Assembly: GCA_009760855.2 (NCBI GenBank)
Contig: WPIO01000007.1
Coordinates: 5,082,501-5,146,500 of the forward strand
Direction: 5' to 3'
From: Cristatella mucedo
Lineage: Eukaryota > Bryozoa > Phylactolaemata > Cristatellidae
DNA length: 64,000 bases
Below the pieces are notes generated by a model, which was not told where the DNA came from, searched no databases, and saw only the letters and a list, made by a program, of their open reading frames with translations. Shown here piece after piece: positions 21,005-32,768 of the stretch. A program made the position numbers and the translations under genes. The stretch's first letter is position 1; each line of letters begins with the position of its first letter.

Positions 21005-22075
21005 AAAGGCCATGAAGTCGAACCTAATCATTGCTGAAAGTTCTAACTCACTTGCTGCATGCATTGATGACATCCGCACATGGATGGCAGCAAATTTTCT
21101 AAAACTAAACGATGATAAAACTAACTTACTAGTTATGGGAAAACCCAGTGTGATTCAGAAATTGGAAAGGCTGACGCTCAAAATTGGCTTTGCCAGCATA
21201 TCTCCTGTCGAATCAGCTCGAAATCTAGGTGTCATATTCCAAAGCGACCTCTCGTTAGACGACCATATCAGCTCCACGGTCAAATCTGCCTATTTTCAGC
21301 TTCATAATATTGCTAAAATTCGGGCTTGTTTAGATAAAGATACCACATCTAAGTTGGTCCACGCATTCGTGACATCTCGTCTCGACTTCTGCAACTCACT
21401 GCTTACTGGCCTACCAGCATGAGCGATCAGGCGATTGCAGCTTGTGCAAAACTTTGCAGCTAGGCTTGTCTGTCGTGAACGTCGCAGTTGCCACATTACT
21501 TCACTTTTCGCTGACCTGCACTGGCTACCAGTCAAGCAACGGATTGACTTCAAGGTTTTGTCGCTCACTTTTAGGTCACTTCATTCTTTGGCTCCAGCCT
21601 ATCTCTCTGACATACTACCCCATCAGGCCAAGCATCGTACCACCCGCTTTTCGGAATCCAACAGTCTACAAATACCTCGTACAAACCTTAAATCCTTTGG
21701 AGGCCGTGCGAGATAGTTCGTATGCTCCCAGAGCCTGGAACTCCCTCCCGACCTGCGTCAGAACATCCCCTGACCTGACCACATTTAAAAGGAACTTAAG
21801 AACACACCTATTTAGGACAGCATTTAGTGGGTCGTTATGATTCGTCCATCACGTGCTTATGCGTGCTGACACTGTGCATGCTGCCACTAACCACATTTGC
21901 ATGCTGACCCTGTGCATGTCACCCCTAACCATATTATTCATTTTGTTTGTTTTTCAAGCATTATTTTACTTAATATTTAATTGCATTTTCCTTTGCAGCA
22001 AATTTAAAGCGTCTAGAAAGAGATTAAGTTCTCTGAGGGCGCTTTATCAAGTACATTATTATTACTATTATTATA
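21005..22075 (+). mobile_element. L2/CR1-like LINE, 3' kilobase, broken
   Basis: The longest plus-strand copy. It reads WMAANFLKLNDDKTNLLVMG, STVKSAYFQLHNIAKIRACL and on to PDLTTFKRNLRTHLFRTAF, then a 3' UTR and an (ATT)n tail. A TGA at 21420 replaces the Cys codon of GLPACAIRRL, and a frameshift near 21,715 breaks FGGRAFSSYAP. It cannot encode a working enzyme. Confidence 0.93.
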
Positions 22076-22176
22076 AACTCTGCGTGACTGGTTGCTACCG
22101 GTCAGTGCTCTACAACTGCCCATATCAAACTGCAAATTACAGTTAAGTCTAAGAAAGTGGTGGAAAGTACTTACAG

Positions 22177-22350
22177 GTGAGCCGTGAAAGCACACTAGGT
22201 AAGGCGGTTGCTTTTCAGGACCTCGGTCCAGAGGTCGGTCGTGGGTTCGAATCCTGCGGTGGGTGATCCTTTATCGCTGCTGCAAGTGGTGGGGATAGCC
22301 GTAAAGGCTCTTCTGTCGCTATACAAAAAAGGCTGTTAAATCAGCTAGTA
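22177..22350 (+). mobile_element. SINE family A copy, near full length
   Basis: GTGAGCCGTGAAAGCACACT head, GGTTCGAATCC B-box, body, and GGCTGTTAAATCAGCTAGTA tail followed by a T-run. Confidence 0.92.
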
Positions 22351-22654
22351 TTTTTTTACAGAACAGGTCCACTGTAGAATCCCACGAGCCTAACCTATGT
22401 GTCCGGACGAACCTTCTTCGTGCATTCGTTAATTAGCTAAATATTGCGGACCAAGAGGAGTTTATCCAAAGTGCATCTTCGCATATCTTAAGGCTACTAG
22501 CCTGACTTTTTAGCTACTAAGTCTCGACTCGAGACGCATCTATTCCCGGTCAGCTGTCCCTTCTCCTCAGCGATTTTGTCTTTTTTTGTTCCAAGGTGCT
22601 TTGCGTGAGGATCGGTGCATGGACCGGTGCATATTATTGGCCATTGGTCTTACT

Positions 22655-22732
22655 AACCGTTTTCGCAGTATGTATTTTTTGCTTTAGCATGCTGGCTTAA
22701 GCATGATACTATTTTGCTTTTGCAGGCGTGCC
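22655..22732. repeat. Unnamed repeat scrap, shared with 49,488
   Basis: GCTTTAGCATGCTGGC, CATGATA and TTTGCTTTTGCA recur in order at 49,488-49,570. Confidence 0.45.
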
Positions 22733-22961
22733 GGCTAATGCATAGTTGTAGTGTGAGCCTGCTGCTTCTGCTATTGTAACTAGTGCAGCAGCATCGGCCA
22801 CTAATCTATGCCCCACCTGCAGTGGTTGAGCAATTGACTCGGTGCAGTCTGGCCTTTGATCTAAGGATGTGGCCCACCACAGATGCGCTCCCCCATCTGC
22901 TGAGAGTGAGCCAGCTCTTATATGTACCCGTTAAAGGGAATAAAGATCAAGTCTCGTGTAC

Positions 22962-23069
<108 letters not shown>

Positions 23070-24130
23070 CGGGCTGTGTCTCCGTGAGACTCCACTAGCG
23101 CTGCTGCTGCCGCCGGAGCCACAGCAATACAACAGCGTCGTATGTTCATAGAGCTAGGTCAGCTTTTGCTATCGCCACTGTACCCATTGCAGGAGCTTAA
23201 CCGGCTCAATGAACAGACGACGACGTATTGGCTGACTGTGCACTCACAAGCCGTTAAACATCGATTCGCTTGCAGCGAGTTGAACAGCGCTTTAGTAGAG
23301 ATTAGGCTCTCTTTGGGCTAAATTCCAACAGCCTAATATTATATTATTATTATTACCCCGCATCTCGGCGAAGGGCCTAGACGGACGGCCTAGACCTGGG
23401 GAAGGGTCAACTGGCCCAGCCTCCTCCCCCCCCAGCCAACTCCATTTTGCCTCCTACGATTAGTTGACTCAGACAACCCGGTATTAGCTACAAATTTAGG
23501 CCCATTGTCTTGTGCTTTTTTGGACGCTTTCTAAAAGAAACTGAGTGTAGTTCGATTGCATGCAGGCTGGTACTGCTCCTTTCCTCGACAGCTGGTGGGA
23601 GCATCCCCGAGAGGGGCCTGTGCACAGCTGTGGTCAGCTTCTAACGAGGCGTTGACACAGGCCGATAACCCGCTGGTGAACAGATGGTGGATTCACCATC
23701 GGGGTCGGCCAAGGGACAGCCAGGGTCGAGGCGGGGAGTCGAGCGAGAGGAGGGGCCGAGGGGAGCCGTTCGCTCTTCGGCTCCGTTCGTGGTAATAACC
23801 TGTCAGTGTTAGGCATCGGCTGGCTCTCTGCTGTGCGAACAAACGACACTGAGGGCATGCATTCACCTGATATGTCGATTTTCTTGAATTCGCATCGTGT
23901 TAGAAAAACAAGCGAATATTTAGAAATGAGTTGGTTAACCACAGTGCTGTGCCTCCCAGCACAATTGCTGTGGTCTTTATCGCCAGAGAAACGCTGGACC
24001 ACGATGAACGACGTGAAGAACTTCGGCTCGCCTGCCCGGGGAAGCCGGGGCAATACGCAATGAGGTCGTCTCAAAAAACACTATATTGATCGGCAGAACA
24101 AGACGAAGGGTTCTGAAGTGCCTGATTTGG

Positions 24131-24284
24131 TACATGGCGTGACAGCCCGAGAGGTAAGTTGCTTGCTCTTCATGATCGCATCGGGGGTTCGAATCCTGGC
24201 GATCCTCTAGCCAACTGCAAGCCTCGGTGCTAGCCGAAAAGGCTCTTCTGCCGCCACCACAAATGAGGTTGTTAAATCAGCTAA
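24131..24284 (+). mobile_element. SINE family A, variant copy
   Basis: Head AGCCCGAGAGGTAAG, B-box GGTTCGAATCC, body AAAAGGCTCTTCTGCCGCC and tail GTTGTTAAATCAGCTAAG. The internal body is shorter than in other copies. Confidence 0.8.
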
Positions 24285-24879
24285 GACTTTCTTTTAGATT
24301 GAATCGTCTTACCGAGACATCGGTGCACGAAAGCACTGCAAGACGAAGCGGTCGAATCGAAAGCGACAATTCAGACAGAAAGTAAAGAAAATCAGTCATA
24401 ATAACCCGGCTGATTTAGCTCACTGCCATTGTAGCGTGGCAAAATTTAGTAAATGAGGGTTGACACCCTAAGTTTGGCGTTCTTTTTATAGCCCGTTTCG
24501 TGCCTCAGTTAGGCACCGTCTTCATTCACTCTAAATACGTTACGCAAGCTCAAAGAAGCTACGGAATAGTTTCACAGCACGAGGAACACCAGATCAAATC
24601 CCATCAAATGCACGAGGCTGAGGCAAATAGTTGGTTGAAGTGAGCGTGAAGTAAGAAGATGCACGAGGATCATTCTAATTTATCCGCAAAACTTAATGGA
24701 ATTTGTTTGAGGCGCTGTAAGGCGTAGTTAGCAGCATTCATTCCGAGGTAATAGAGTTTTGCCGTCGTCAGGATATACCTAGCACTACCTAGGTGGGGTT
24801 CGCTAGCCTGGGGCTGTTAAGCTGATTCGGCCAGGTGGAGGTCAACCAGCTGGGTCAAGTCTGCCAGTTCACTCAGACA

Positions 24880-24882
24880 AGG

Positions 24883-24919
<37 letters not shown>

Positions 24920-25065
24920 TACTTGATAAAGCGCCCTCAGAGAACCTAATCTCTTTCTAGGCGCTTTATATTTGCTGCAAAGGGAAATGCAATTGAATGG
25001 TAAGTAAAATCATGCTTGAAAAACAAACAAAATGACTACCATGGTTAGGGGTGACATGCATTTGA
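24880..25065 (-). mobile_element. LINE 3'-end fragment
   Basis: (AAT)n tail, then reversed CTTGATAAAGCGCCCTCAGA and the rest of the LINE 3' UTR. It abuts a second tail at 25,060. Confidence 0.88.
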
Positions 25066-26170
25066 TATAGCGCCCTTAGTGAACTCAATCTCTTTCTGGG
25101 CACTTAACATTTGCTGAGTATAAGCTGTTCCGAATGTTAGCCAAGATATGTAGCTGAAAGTAGGCAGACTTTATTGTTGAGCTGATGAAGTCGTCTGGTG
25201 AAAGGTGACACTTACCAGGACACCTAGATTGCACGCAGATGCAACAGCAGATATGCTGGCAGAGCCGAAATTGAGCGTTAAATCTGTATAGAAATAAAAG
25301 TCTAGATTGTGCTCGGTGATTAAATCTGCAAGAGGGAGAGTATACACTGTGAAAAGAAGCCAACCAATACAGAGCCCTGAGGTACTCTTCTTTGTCCGTT
25401 TACATCAATACAAAGTCTCCCAGTGAGACTGGACCTGAACCCTTACAATGCAGTGCCAATGGTGCCCCGTCGAGATAAGAGGCGCACTAGAAGTACGTGC
25501 TGATTAAGAGTTTTAAACGCTGCGGAAGGATCAAGAAAAGCAAGCAGTGAGACTTTACCTAAGTCTGCATTCCTGAGAATTCCTTTACCTAAGTCTGCAT
25601 TCCTGAGAAGGTTGTTGTACAGGCGAAGCAATACCGACTCTATGGATTGATTAGCTCTAAAACCAGGCTGGAACCTCTTTACTTGGTTTGAAGTTTCACC
25701 ATAAGATTTCAGCTAGTTTGTCACAACTCGTTCTAGTATCTTTGATAGGAATGATAGACGGGAAAATTAGATGAAGCTGCTCAGGTTCTATTGGTCCAGT
25801 ATTGATTTCTTGATTAGTGACCTATCAACAGCCTTTTTGAACGGTGCAGTAACATGACCTGAGGCTAGGGACGTATTTGTTAATGTCACTTATGCATAAC
25901 AGCACCAGATCAATGCGTCGTACAAGTAGGTCACTGGAAATAGGGTCTAGATGGTTACAGTTCCTCTTGGGCTACATTAGGATAAGGTCACTCCTGGCCT
26001 CCTTGAATGTAGAGAGTGAAGTAGTGCACGGAATTAAGGAACACGAGTCCGGTGTTGATGTTATTGAGGGACAGGAATCCATAGAAGATGTTGCTAACTT
26101 AGGGATGGACTCTCTGTTCTTGTCTAGCTGATAAACCTAGGGATCAGCATAACTGGGACACGATGGTGTC
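25066..26170 (-). mobile_element. L2/CR1-like LINE, internal reverse transcriptase part
   Basis: Begins with another reversed tail, then jumps to the reverse transcriptase core: SLLAFLDPSAAFKTLNQHVL and flanking residues, frameshifted. A 26-bp stretch (about 25,553-25,608) is duplicated in tandem. Confidence 0.8.
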
Positions 26171-26395
26171 CACAGAAAACAACCTCTCTTCCTAGTCTTG
26201 GTTACATAGTCGAAAAAGCCTACAAATAAATACGTCTATCGGATTCGACGAATAGAAACGTGAATCCATCTATAGCTAAGATGCCCATAGCAGTATTAAC
26301 GACCGTCTTACCATTTCATGTGTGTATACTCATTGCAAAATATATTTACGTATTATATTTATTTATTTTTAAAACACGATTCAAGATATCTTTCT

Positions 26396-26460
26396 ATTTT
26401 AGGGTTTAGGATTTAATGTTTAAAATTTAAGGTATACAAATTACTAGCTGAATACAATCT
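26396..26460 (+). repeat. Degenerate TTTAGGG-like repeat
   Basis: AGGGTTTAGGATTTAATG and related AT-rich words, resuming at 26,625-26,712. No exact tandem array. Confidence 0.45.
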
Positions 26461-26483
26461 CTAGAAAATACGGCCTCTTTTTT

Positions 26484-26622
26484 TAGCGACAGAAGAGCCA
26501 GTATGGCTATTACCACCGCTTGCAGCGGCAATACAGGATCGCCCACCGCAGGATTCGAACCCATGACTTCGGGACCGAGGTCGTAAGAAGAAGCCGCCTT
26601 ACCCGGGGTGCCGTTACGGCTT
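26484..26622 (-). mobile_element. SINE family A copy
   Basis: Reversed: GACAGAAGAGCC, TTGCAGCGGCAATAC, B-box complement GGATTCGAACCC and the head to CGTTACGGCTTA. It is inserted inside the TTTAGGG-like stretch. Confidence 0.88.
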
Positions 26623-26712
26623 ACCGAATGAAATTTAGGGTTCAGGGGTTATTTGGTTTTTAAGAATCCTCGTTTAGGGTTTTAAAGTTTTTGGTTAAGA
26701 TTTTTCGGTTTA

Positions 26713-26778
26713 ATAATAATAATAATGCACTTGATAAAGCGCCCTCAGAGAACTAAATCTATTTCTGGACGCTTACAG
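26713..26778 (-). mobile_element. LINE 3'-tail fragment
   Basis: AATAATAATAATGCACTTGA then reversed AGCGCCCTCAGAGAAC; tail only. Confidence 0.8.
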
Positions 26779-26959
26779 CCGCTGGCTATCACGTTGAACT
26801 TTCTCGTGCAGCCGAATCTACGAAGGTCGGCGACTTGCCGTCCAGCTCCGCCCTAATACGGCCACGCAGCCGGCTCGAAACGTTGAGCTAGGGCATGACG
26901 AGAGGCACTTTGATTTAACCCATTTAATAATATATCAAATATTTAAAAAAAAAATCACC

Positions 26960-27310
26960 GTACCGTAGCCGGAGGAGCGCTGCCCTGCCGGGGCGACAGG
27001 GGCTGCCCACGCTTTCCGGTTCAGGAACGGGGATCACACGGATTCCGAGCCAGAAATGGCGTCCGAGACGCACAGCCGCCGCAATGCCTCCCGTTCCTTG
27101 CGCAAAATGCCGAGGTCCGCCAGGCAGACTTCATAGTCCGGCCACCCAGAGCACCGAGCACGAAGGGCCTCACACCACTGCCGATCGGTAGCCAGCGGTC
27201 AGGAATGACCGCTGGCTATGGCTAGTGATCAACCTTTTTCCGGGCCGCCGCCACCAGGGCATCCTTGTTGCCGTCAAACGGCACCGTTACGTCGACTATG
27301 ACAATATCGC
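26960..27310 (-). mobile_element. Remnant of R2/NeSL-type retrotransposon C-terminus
   Basis: Minus-strand translation gives DIVIVDVTVPFDGNKDALVA then AARKKV, later VRPFVLGALGG and, in a shifted frame, EALRRLCVSDAISGSESV. These are the hallmark residues of the restriction-like endonuclease domain and C-terminus of R2-like elements (DVTVPF.....AF..AR..K, VVGALGSWD, LMRRLMVSDTIRWS). Several frameshifts and a perfect 13-bp inverted repeat (27,189-27,218) interrupt it. Confidence 0.72.
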
Positions 27311-27973
27311 ATGCGCCAACAACAACAACACGGGAAGCAAACAGAACTAATGGGGCCCTAGGTATATTAGGCTACGGGGGACACTGGAAACTAGAGGCCT
27401 GCTATATCCTAATGCGTGAGAACACATTTGGACCGGTTGATTTGTTCATTAAATCGCTCCGAATAAAAAATGGGCATCAAAAATTGAATGTTGGCGACCT
27501 CGATGAGCAACAATCAACAAGCTTTTTCCTGTGTTGCCTGATTACTACCTAGGATGCCTCGTTCGGTTTAGACTTGACATCAAGGAGAAATGCTGCTTGC
27601 TTTGCGTTGCTCGACGCGTCAGTCCTACACGACGGGCGACTTGCTAATTCATTCACTAAACAGCAGACAAATATCCAAGGTCCATCTCCGGGATTTTGTA
27701 ACCAAAATTTCAACTCCGTTGCTGGTACTCTATTCCAGCTCTTCTGAAACTGGACGTTGCTTCTGAGTCCTCAGGCTTTCAAGTCTTACGCTCTATCTAT
27801 TCTTTAGTGCATTCGTATTAGGTCGCGTAAGGTCGCTTGATCGTTGCCACGAAATTCGCACCGAAAGTCGCTCAAGATTTTTCTGTCACAGAAACTTGTC
27901 CGATATAACAGCCGCTTACTCGATGTGGCTGAAGTCGCTGAATGAAGGAATGCAGCTAAAAGATGCGAGCAGC

Positions 27974-28050
27974 GTGGCGTAGTACGTGTCGTAGTACGTG
28001 GCGTAGTACGTGGCGTAGTACGTGTCGTAGTACGTGGCGTAGTACGTGTC
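27974..28050 (+). repeat. 12-bp tandem repeat
   Basis: A little over six copies of GTGGCGTAGTAC alternating with GTGTCGTAGTAC. Confidence 0.95.
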
Positions 28051-28439
28051 TGCGTTTGTCTCAATCATGCGATGAATGTCAGCTACGATTGAAACTAGAA
28101 TTCTTCAGGAATTCTAGATTGGTATAAATACGCCACGCTGCGTAATCCTACTGTTCCGATTACGAGCCGATGCCGTTCTAACGACTCGTCCACACGGGCA
28201 GACTAAAAGAAACATACTGGCTGCCTTTCTGTAGTATTTTTGGTAGTATTTCAACAACATCAGCAGTAGCGAGTGAACACATCTACAGGTGGGCACCAAC
28301 GCCATAGTTCGCTTGAGCACGGTGCACCTACAAATAAATGTCCCGCATCGATCGATGCTAAGTTAATTACTCAAGCACTTTCATTTTAAAGTAGAAATTG
28401 TATTCGCTTACTGAATATCTCCCTCTCTTGGTCTGGAGG

Positions 28440-28785
28440 AATTATGCAATGGCTTAAAATTGAACTCACTCCCGACTTGCTTCAGAACATCCAGTGACTT
28501 GACCACATTTAAAAAGAACTTAAAAACACACCTATTTAGGACAGCATTTAGTGGATCCCTGCGATTCGTCCTTCATGTGCTTATGCGTGCTGACACTGTG
28601 CATGCTGCCACTAACCACATTTGCATGCTGACCCTGTGCATGTCACCCCTAACCATGTTACTCATGTTTATCAAGCATGATATTACTCACCATTCAATCG
28701 CGTTTCCCTTTGCAGCAAATGTAAAGCGCCTAGAAAGAGATTGAGTTCTCTGAGGGCGTTTTATAAAGTGCATTATTATTATTAT
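28440..28785 (+). mobile_element. LINE 3' fragment, 5'-truncated
   Basis: The end of the ORF, NSLPTCFRTSSDLTTFKKNL then KTHLFRTAFSGS, a full 3' UTR and an (ATT)n tail. Typical 5'-truncated insertion. Confidence 0.92.
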
Positions 28786-29038
28786 TGGCTATTTAGATTG
28801 CAAGTACGATAATCGAACTGCATGTTAAAAGTCAAGCTCCGCTATTTTTAAAGGTAAGATAATGTTTCCGGCCACTGGGCTGTTTTTGTTATCGTAGACA
28901 TGGCTACCGACACTGGGTCCATTTTTTATGCAAACAATCAGGTTTATGTAAAAGCCTGCCCACCGGTGGAGGACCTCCGAGATTGAATAGTTGATAAGTA
29001 GACAGTATCTAATGCACCTCGTAAATACTTTTGCGAGG

Positions 29039-29060
29039 ACTATATATATATATATATATA
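29039..29060 (+). repeat. (TA)n microsatellite
   Basis: About 21 bp of TA. Confidence 0.9.
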
Positions 29061-29629
29061 GCCGCATTGTTCAGAAGCACAGCCTACCTTGAATGCCGAC
29101 GAAGTTGAAAAATATAATGTGACGTGCAATACGTTGTAGTATAGTAATACTACGTTATTGTTTACTTTCACACTTTCATTCAGCAAGTCCCACTCATCGA
29201 ACCCAGGTATAAGAAGGAAGTTCAACATTGACTCGGTAAGACCACGGTCTCTGCTCAGATCATTGAGGTATTTCCGGTTGTGAATGCCTGCCTTTCTCTC
29301 CCTAGCCACATCTGCAAAAATTTGAATCTGGATCTGCAATATCTTCCATGCTGTCTGACTTGCTGCTCTCTCCTGAAAGTTGGTGATCCCACTTCAGAGG
29401 GCGTGGACGTGATACTGGGACGATGGATGAAGTAATGCATTGATACATGGATTCCCACTCTTTCAAGCTCGACATTTGGAAGGCCCACCGTAGCAGCTGC
29501 TTGAGTTGTAAGTCGGTTTTAACCTAAATTTTGAGATAGCCAACCTCACGGCTCTCTTTTCCTTCTATACAAGTATGTAATCACAGAAAAATAATTTTTT
29601 AGGCATTGCTTGTAACCGGTATTAGGGGT

Positions 29630-31900
29630 AATGATAATAACAATATAATAGTACACTTGATAAAGTGCCCAAATAGAACTCAATCTCTTTCTAGGCGCTT
29701 TACCCGTACTGCAATAGAAACATTATCGAATGATGAGTGGTATCAAATTTGATAAACAACAAGAATAGCATGGCTAGAGGTGGCATGCACAGCCTAAGCA
29801 TTCAAGTGTGAATAGTGGCAGCTTGCAACAGTGTCAGTACGCATAAGCAAATAAAGAACGAATCGCAGGGATCCACTAAATGCTGTCATAAATAGGATCG
29901 TTTTTAATTTCTTTTTAAATGTGATCAAGTCAAGGGATAATGTTACGCAAGTCGGGAGTGAGCTCCAGGCTTTGGGAGCATACAAACTAAAGGCACGGTT
30001 TCTAAAAGATTTGAGGTTTGTACGAGGTATAGGTAAACAGTTAGATTCCGAAAAGCGAGTGGTATGATGCTTAGCCTGGTGGGGTAGTAGATCTGATAGG
30101 TAGGCTGGAGCCAAATAATAAAGGGACCTAAAAGTGAGCGACAAAACCTCGAAATTGATCTGTTGCTTGACTGGTAACCTGTGCAGGTCGGCGAGAAGGG
30201 GTGTGATATGGCTACTGTGACACTCACGACAGACAAGCGTAGCTGCAGAGTTTTGCACCAGCTGTAAGCGCCTGATTGCCCATGCCGGTAGACCAGCAAG
30301 CAGTGAGCTACAGAAGTCAAGACGGGATGTCGCAAATACATGGACCAACTTAAATGTGGTATCCTTGTCTGAACAAGCTCAAATTTTAGCAATGTCATGA
30401 AGCTGATAAAAGGCAGATTTGACTGTGGAGCTGATGTGGTCGTCTAACGAGAGGTTGCTTTGGAATATGCCACCTAGATTTCAAGCTGATTCAACAGGAG
30501 ATATGCTGGCAGAGCCAATTTTGAGCGTCAGCCTTTCCAATTTGTGAATCACACTGGGTTTTCCCATAACTAATAAGTTAGTTTTATCATCGTTTAGTTT
30601 TAGAAAATTTGCTGCCATCCATGCAAAGATTTCATCAATACGTGCAGCAAGTGAGTTGAGAGAATTTGAGGTGCTCGAAGGCTGGGAGGGATCAAAGCAA
30701 AGGTACAACTGAGTGTCATCCGCATAGAAGTGAAAGCCTAGACTGTGCATGGCAATCACATCGGCAAGAGGCAGAGTATGAACCGTGAAAAGAACCGGAC
30801 CTAGCACAGAGCCCTGAGATACCCCATATTTCAGAGGTACCTCGGATGATCTTTGTCCATTCACATCAATACTTCAGAACTTTAAAATGCATCTATTTAT
30901 GGCAGCATTTAATGGGTCCCTGTGATTCGTCCTTCATGTGCTTATGCGTGCTGACACTGTGCATGCTGCCACTAACCACATTTGCATGCTGACTCTGTGC
31001 ATGTCACCCCTAACCATGTTATTCCTTTTGTTTGTTTATCAAGCATGATTTTACTTACCATTCAATTGCATTTCCCTTTGCAACAAATGTAAAGCGCCTA
31101 GAAAGAGATTGAGTTCTCTGAGGGCGCTTTATCAAGTGCATTATTATTATTATTATCATTACTGTGGAGTCTCCCTCTGAGATAGGACCCTAACCATTGC
31201 AGAGCAGTGACAGCGATGCCCAGGCGAGACGAGAGGCGCTCAAGTAGGATTTGGTGATCGATAGTATCAAAAGCTGCCGAAAGATCGAGCCAAACAAGCA
31301 GAGAAACTACATCCATGGCTGCATTCCTAAGCAGGCCATTGTACACCCGAAGCAATGCTGACTCCGTAGAGTGATTAACTCTAAAGCCAGACTGGAACTT
31401 ACTAGCAAGGCTTGAAGTTTCAATATATGAGTTAAGCTTGTCTGCCACGACTCGTTCCAGTGTCTTTGGTAGGAAGCGTGGGCGGCAGTTGCTCAAGTTC
31501 TCTTGGTCTAGCGTCGCTTTCTTGAGAAGTGGCCCGACTACAGCTTTTTTCAAAGGTGCTGGCACATGACCTGAGGCTAATGACATATTAATGATGTTAG
31601 TTATGCAAGGCAGCAGCAGATCAATGCAACATAGCAGCTGGACAGTCGGAAAAGGGTCCAAAGGTCTTCTTTGATTCGGATATGTACCTCAAGACGAGGT
31701 CACTAGTGACCTGCTTGGCTGTAGACATTGAGGTGCTGCAAGGGGTTTACTATTTCTTGCTCGACCTCCTCTGCCCTATCTACGCTGCCTTCTAGCCACG
31801 TAGCCGTCACAGGGCTAGTGCCAGACGAACAATCATTTGACTAACCTCTGATAATCAAATTATATGTGCCCACAATGGGGTGGAGCTCAACAACAGTTCT
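29630..31900 (-). mobile_element. L2/CR1-like LINE with reverse transcriptase, split by insertion
   Basis: The most complete copy. Reversed: 3' UTR from 29,630, ORF C-terminus, then GVSQGSVLGPVLF and FHFYADDTQLYLCF (the catalytic Asp pair of the reverse transcriptase), and beyond 31,155 LLVWLDLSAAFDTIDHQILL and KFQSGFRVNHSTESALLRVY. A plus-strand LINE 3' end (30,873-31,155) interrupts it. Frameshifts are present; no endonuclease domain was recognised, so it is 5'-truncated and inactive. Confidence 0.92.
30873..31155 (+). mobile_element. LINE 3' fragment nested in the opposite-strand LINE
   Basis: Starts within the ORF end (ATCTATTTATGGCAGCATTT), has a full 3' UTR and an (ATT)n tail, and splits the surrounding reverse transcriptase frame. 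The flanking LINE resumes at the expected point. Confidence 0.9.
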
Positions 31901-32628
31901 GGGGAACCCTGGGTACGTCGGGACTACAGAGGAACCAAGAAGACATTGAAGTAATCCTTCACGAGAGTAGAAGGGTTACTGAAGGGTTACTGTCATACCC
32001 CTTCGTATACGAGAAAGAATAGAATATTAGGGAATATTAGGGATAGAAGGGAGTCATCGGCCCGAAGCCATCTTGACGGGCGATCAGCAGGGCTGCCTAG
32101 GGAATACTAGTCACTTTTCATGAGGTAAGAGTGATGACTTTCGTGGATGGCCGCGTTGAACAGGAAGCCAGCCATTCATTCTTCAGGAGGGGAGGACGAG
32201 CGACTGGGACGACTCCACGCCAGATTACAAATTTGGTTGGCACAACATTTCGTAAGCCACTACCAAGGTCCATGGGGCGTCATCACCTAACATCTCAAGT
32301 ACAAGGATGGACCTCACCCTCAACTGGCCGTATAACATAACAGCCGTCCCGTGCTACTGAAGTCTACTTAGATACAGCCTAATATTGTGCGAGAAATTCC
32401 ATCTAGAGAGCTTCAATTGTTTACCTTACCTGTATAGAGTTCTCCAACGGTGTTTGCCTGTGCAATGAGGTGTCCAGGACTAGTCTTGATCCCCAACAGG
32501 CCGAATATGCTTCACAGGCCTTGAACACATTAAGAGGTGCTTTCGCCGAGTACTTTGCTCTTGTCATTATAGGTATATTGTCCACACGCATAGCAAAATC
32601 CATCTAGTGGATGCAAGCAGCCTCTTAA
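31901..32628. other. Intergenic, no gene recognised
   Basis: No supported exon. Includes one copy of a 21-bp word found again at 35,261. Confidence 0.5.
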
Positions 32629-32768
32629 CGATAGCCGGAGAAGAGCATTAACGGCCGTCACCGCCGGCAGCAGTTTGCAATAAAGGATTGCCCACTGCAG
32701 GCACTGCATGCACACGACCACGTGGTCGCGAGGAGCGAACACCCTACCTTCTGGGCTATCACGGCCCA
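32629..32768 (-). mobile_element. SINE family A copy, diverged
   Basis: Reversed: CAGTTTGCAATAAAGGATTG, CCCACTGCAGGCA and head ending GGGCTATCACGGCC. The B-box is decayed. Confidence 0.7.

Noticed and set aside
23556-24074. Overlapping open frames on both strands
   Set aside because: Arise in GC-rich sequence with few stops; no homology recognised.
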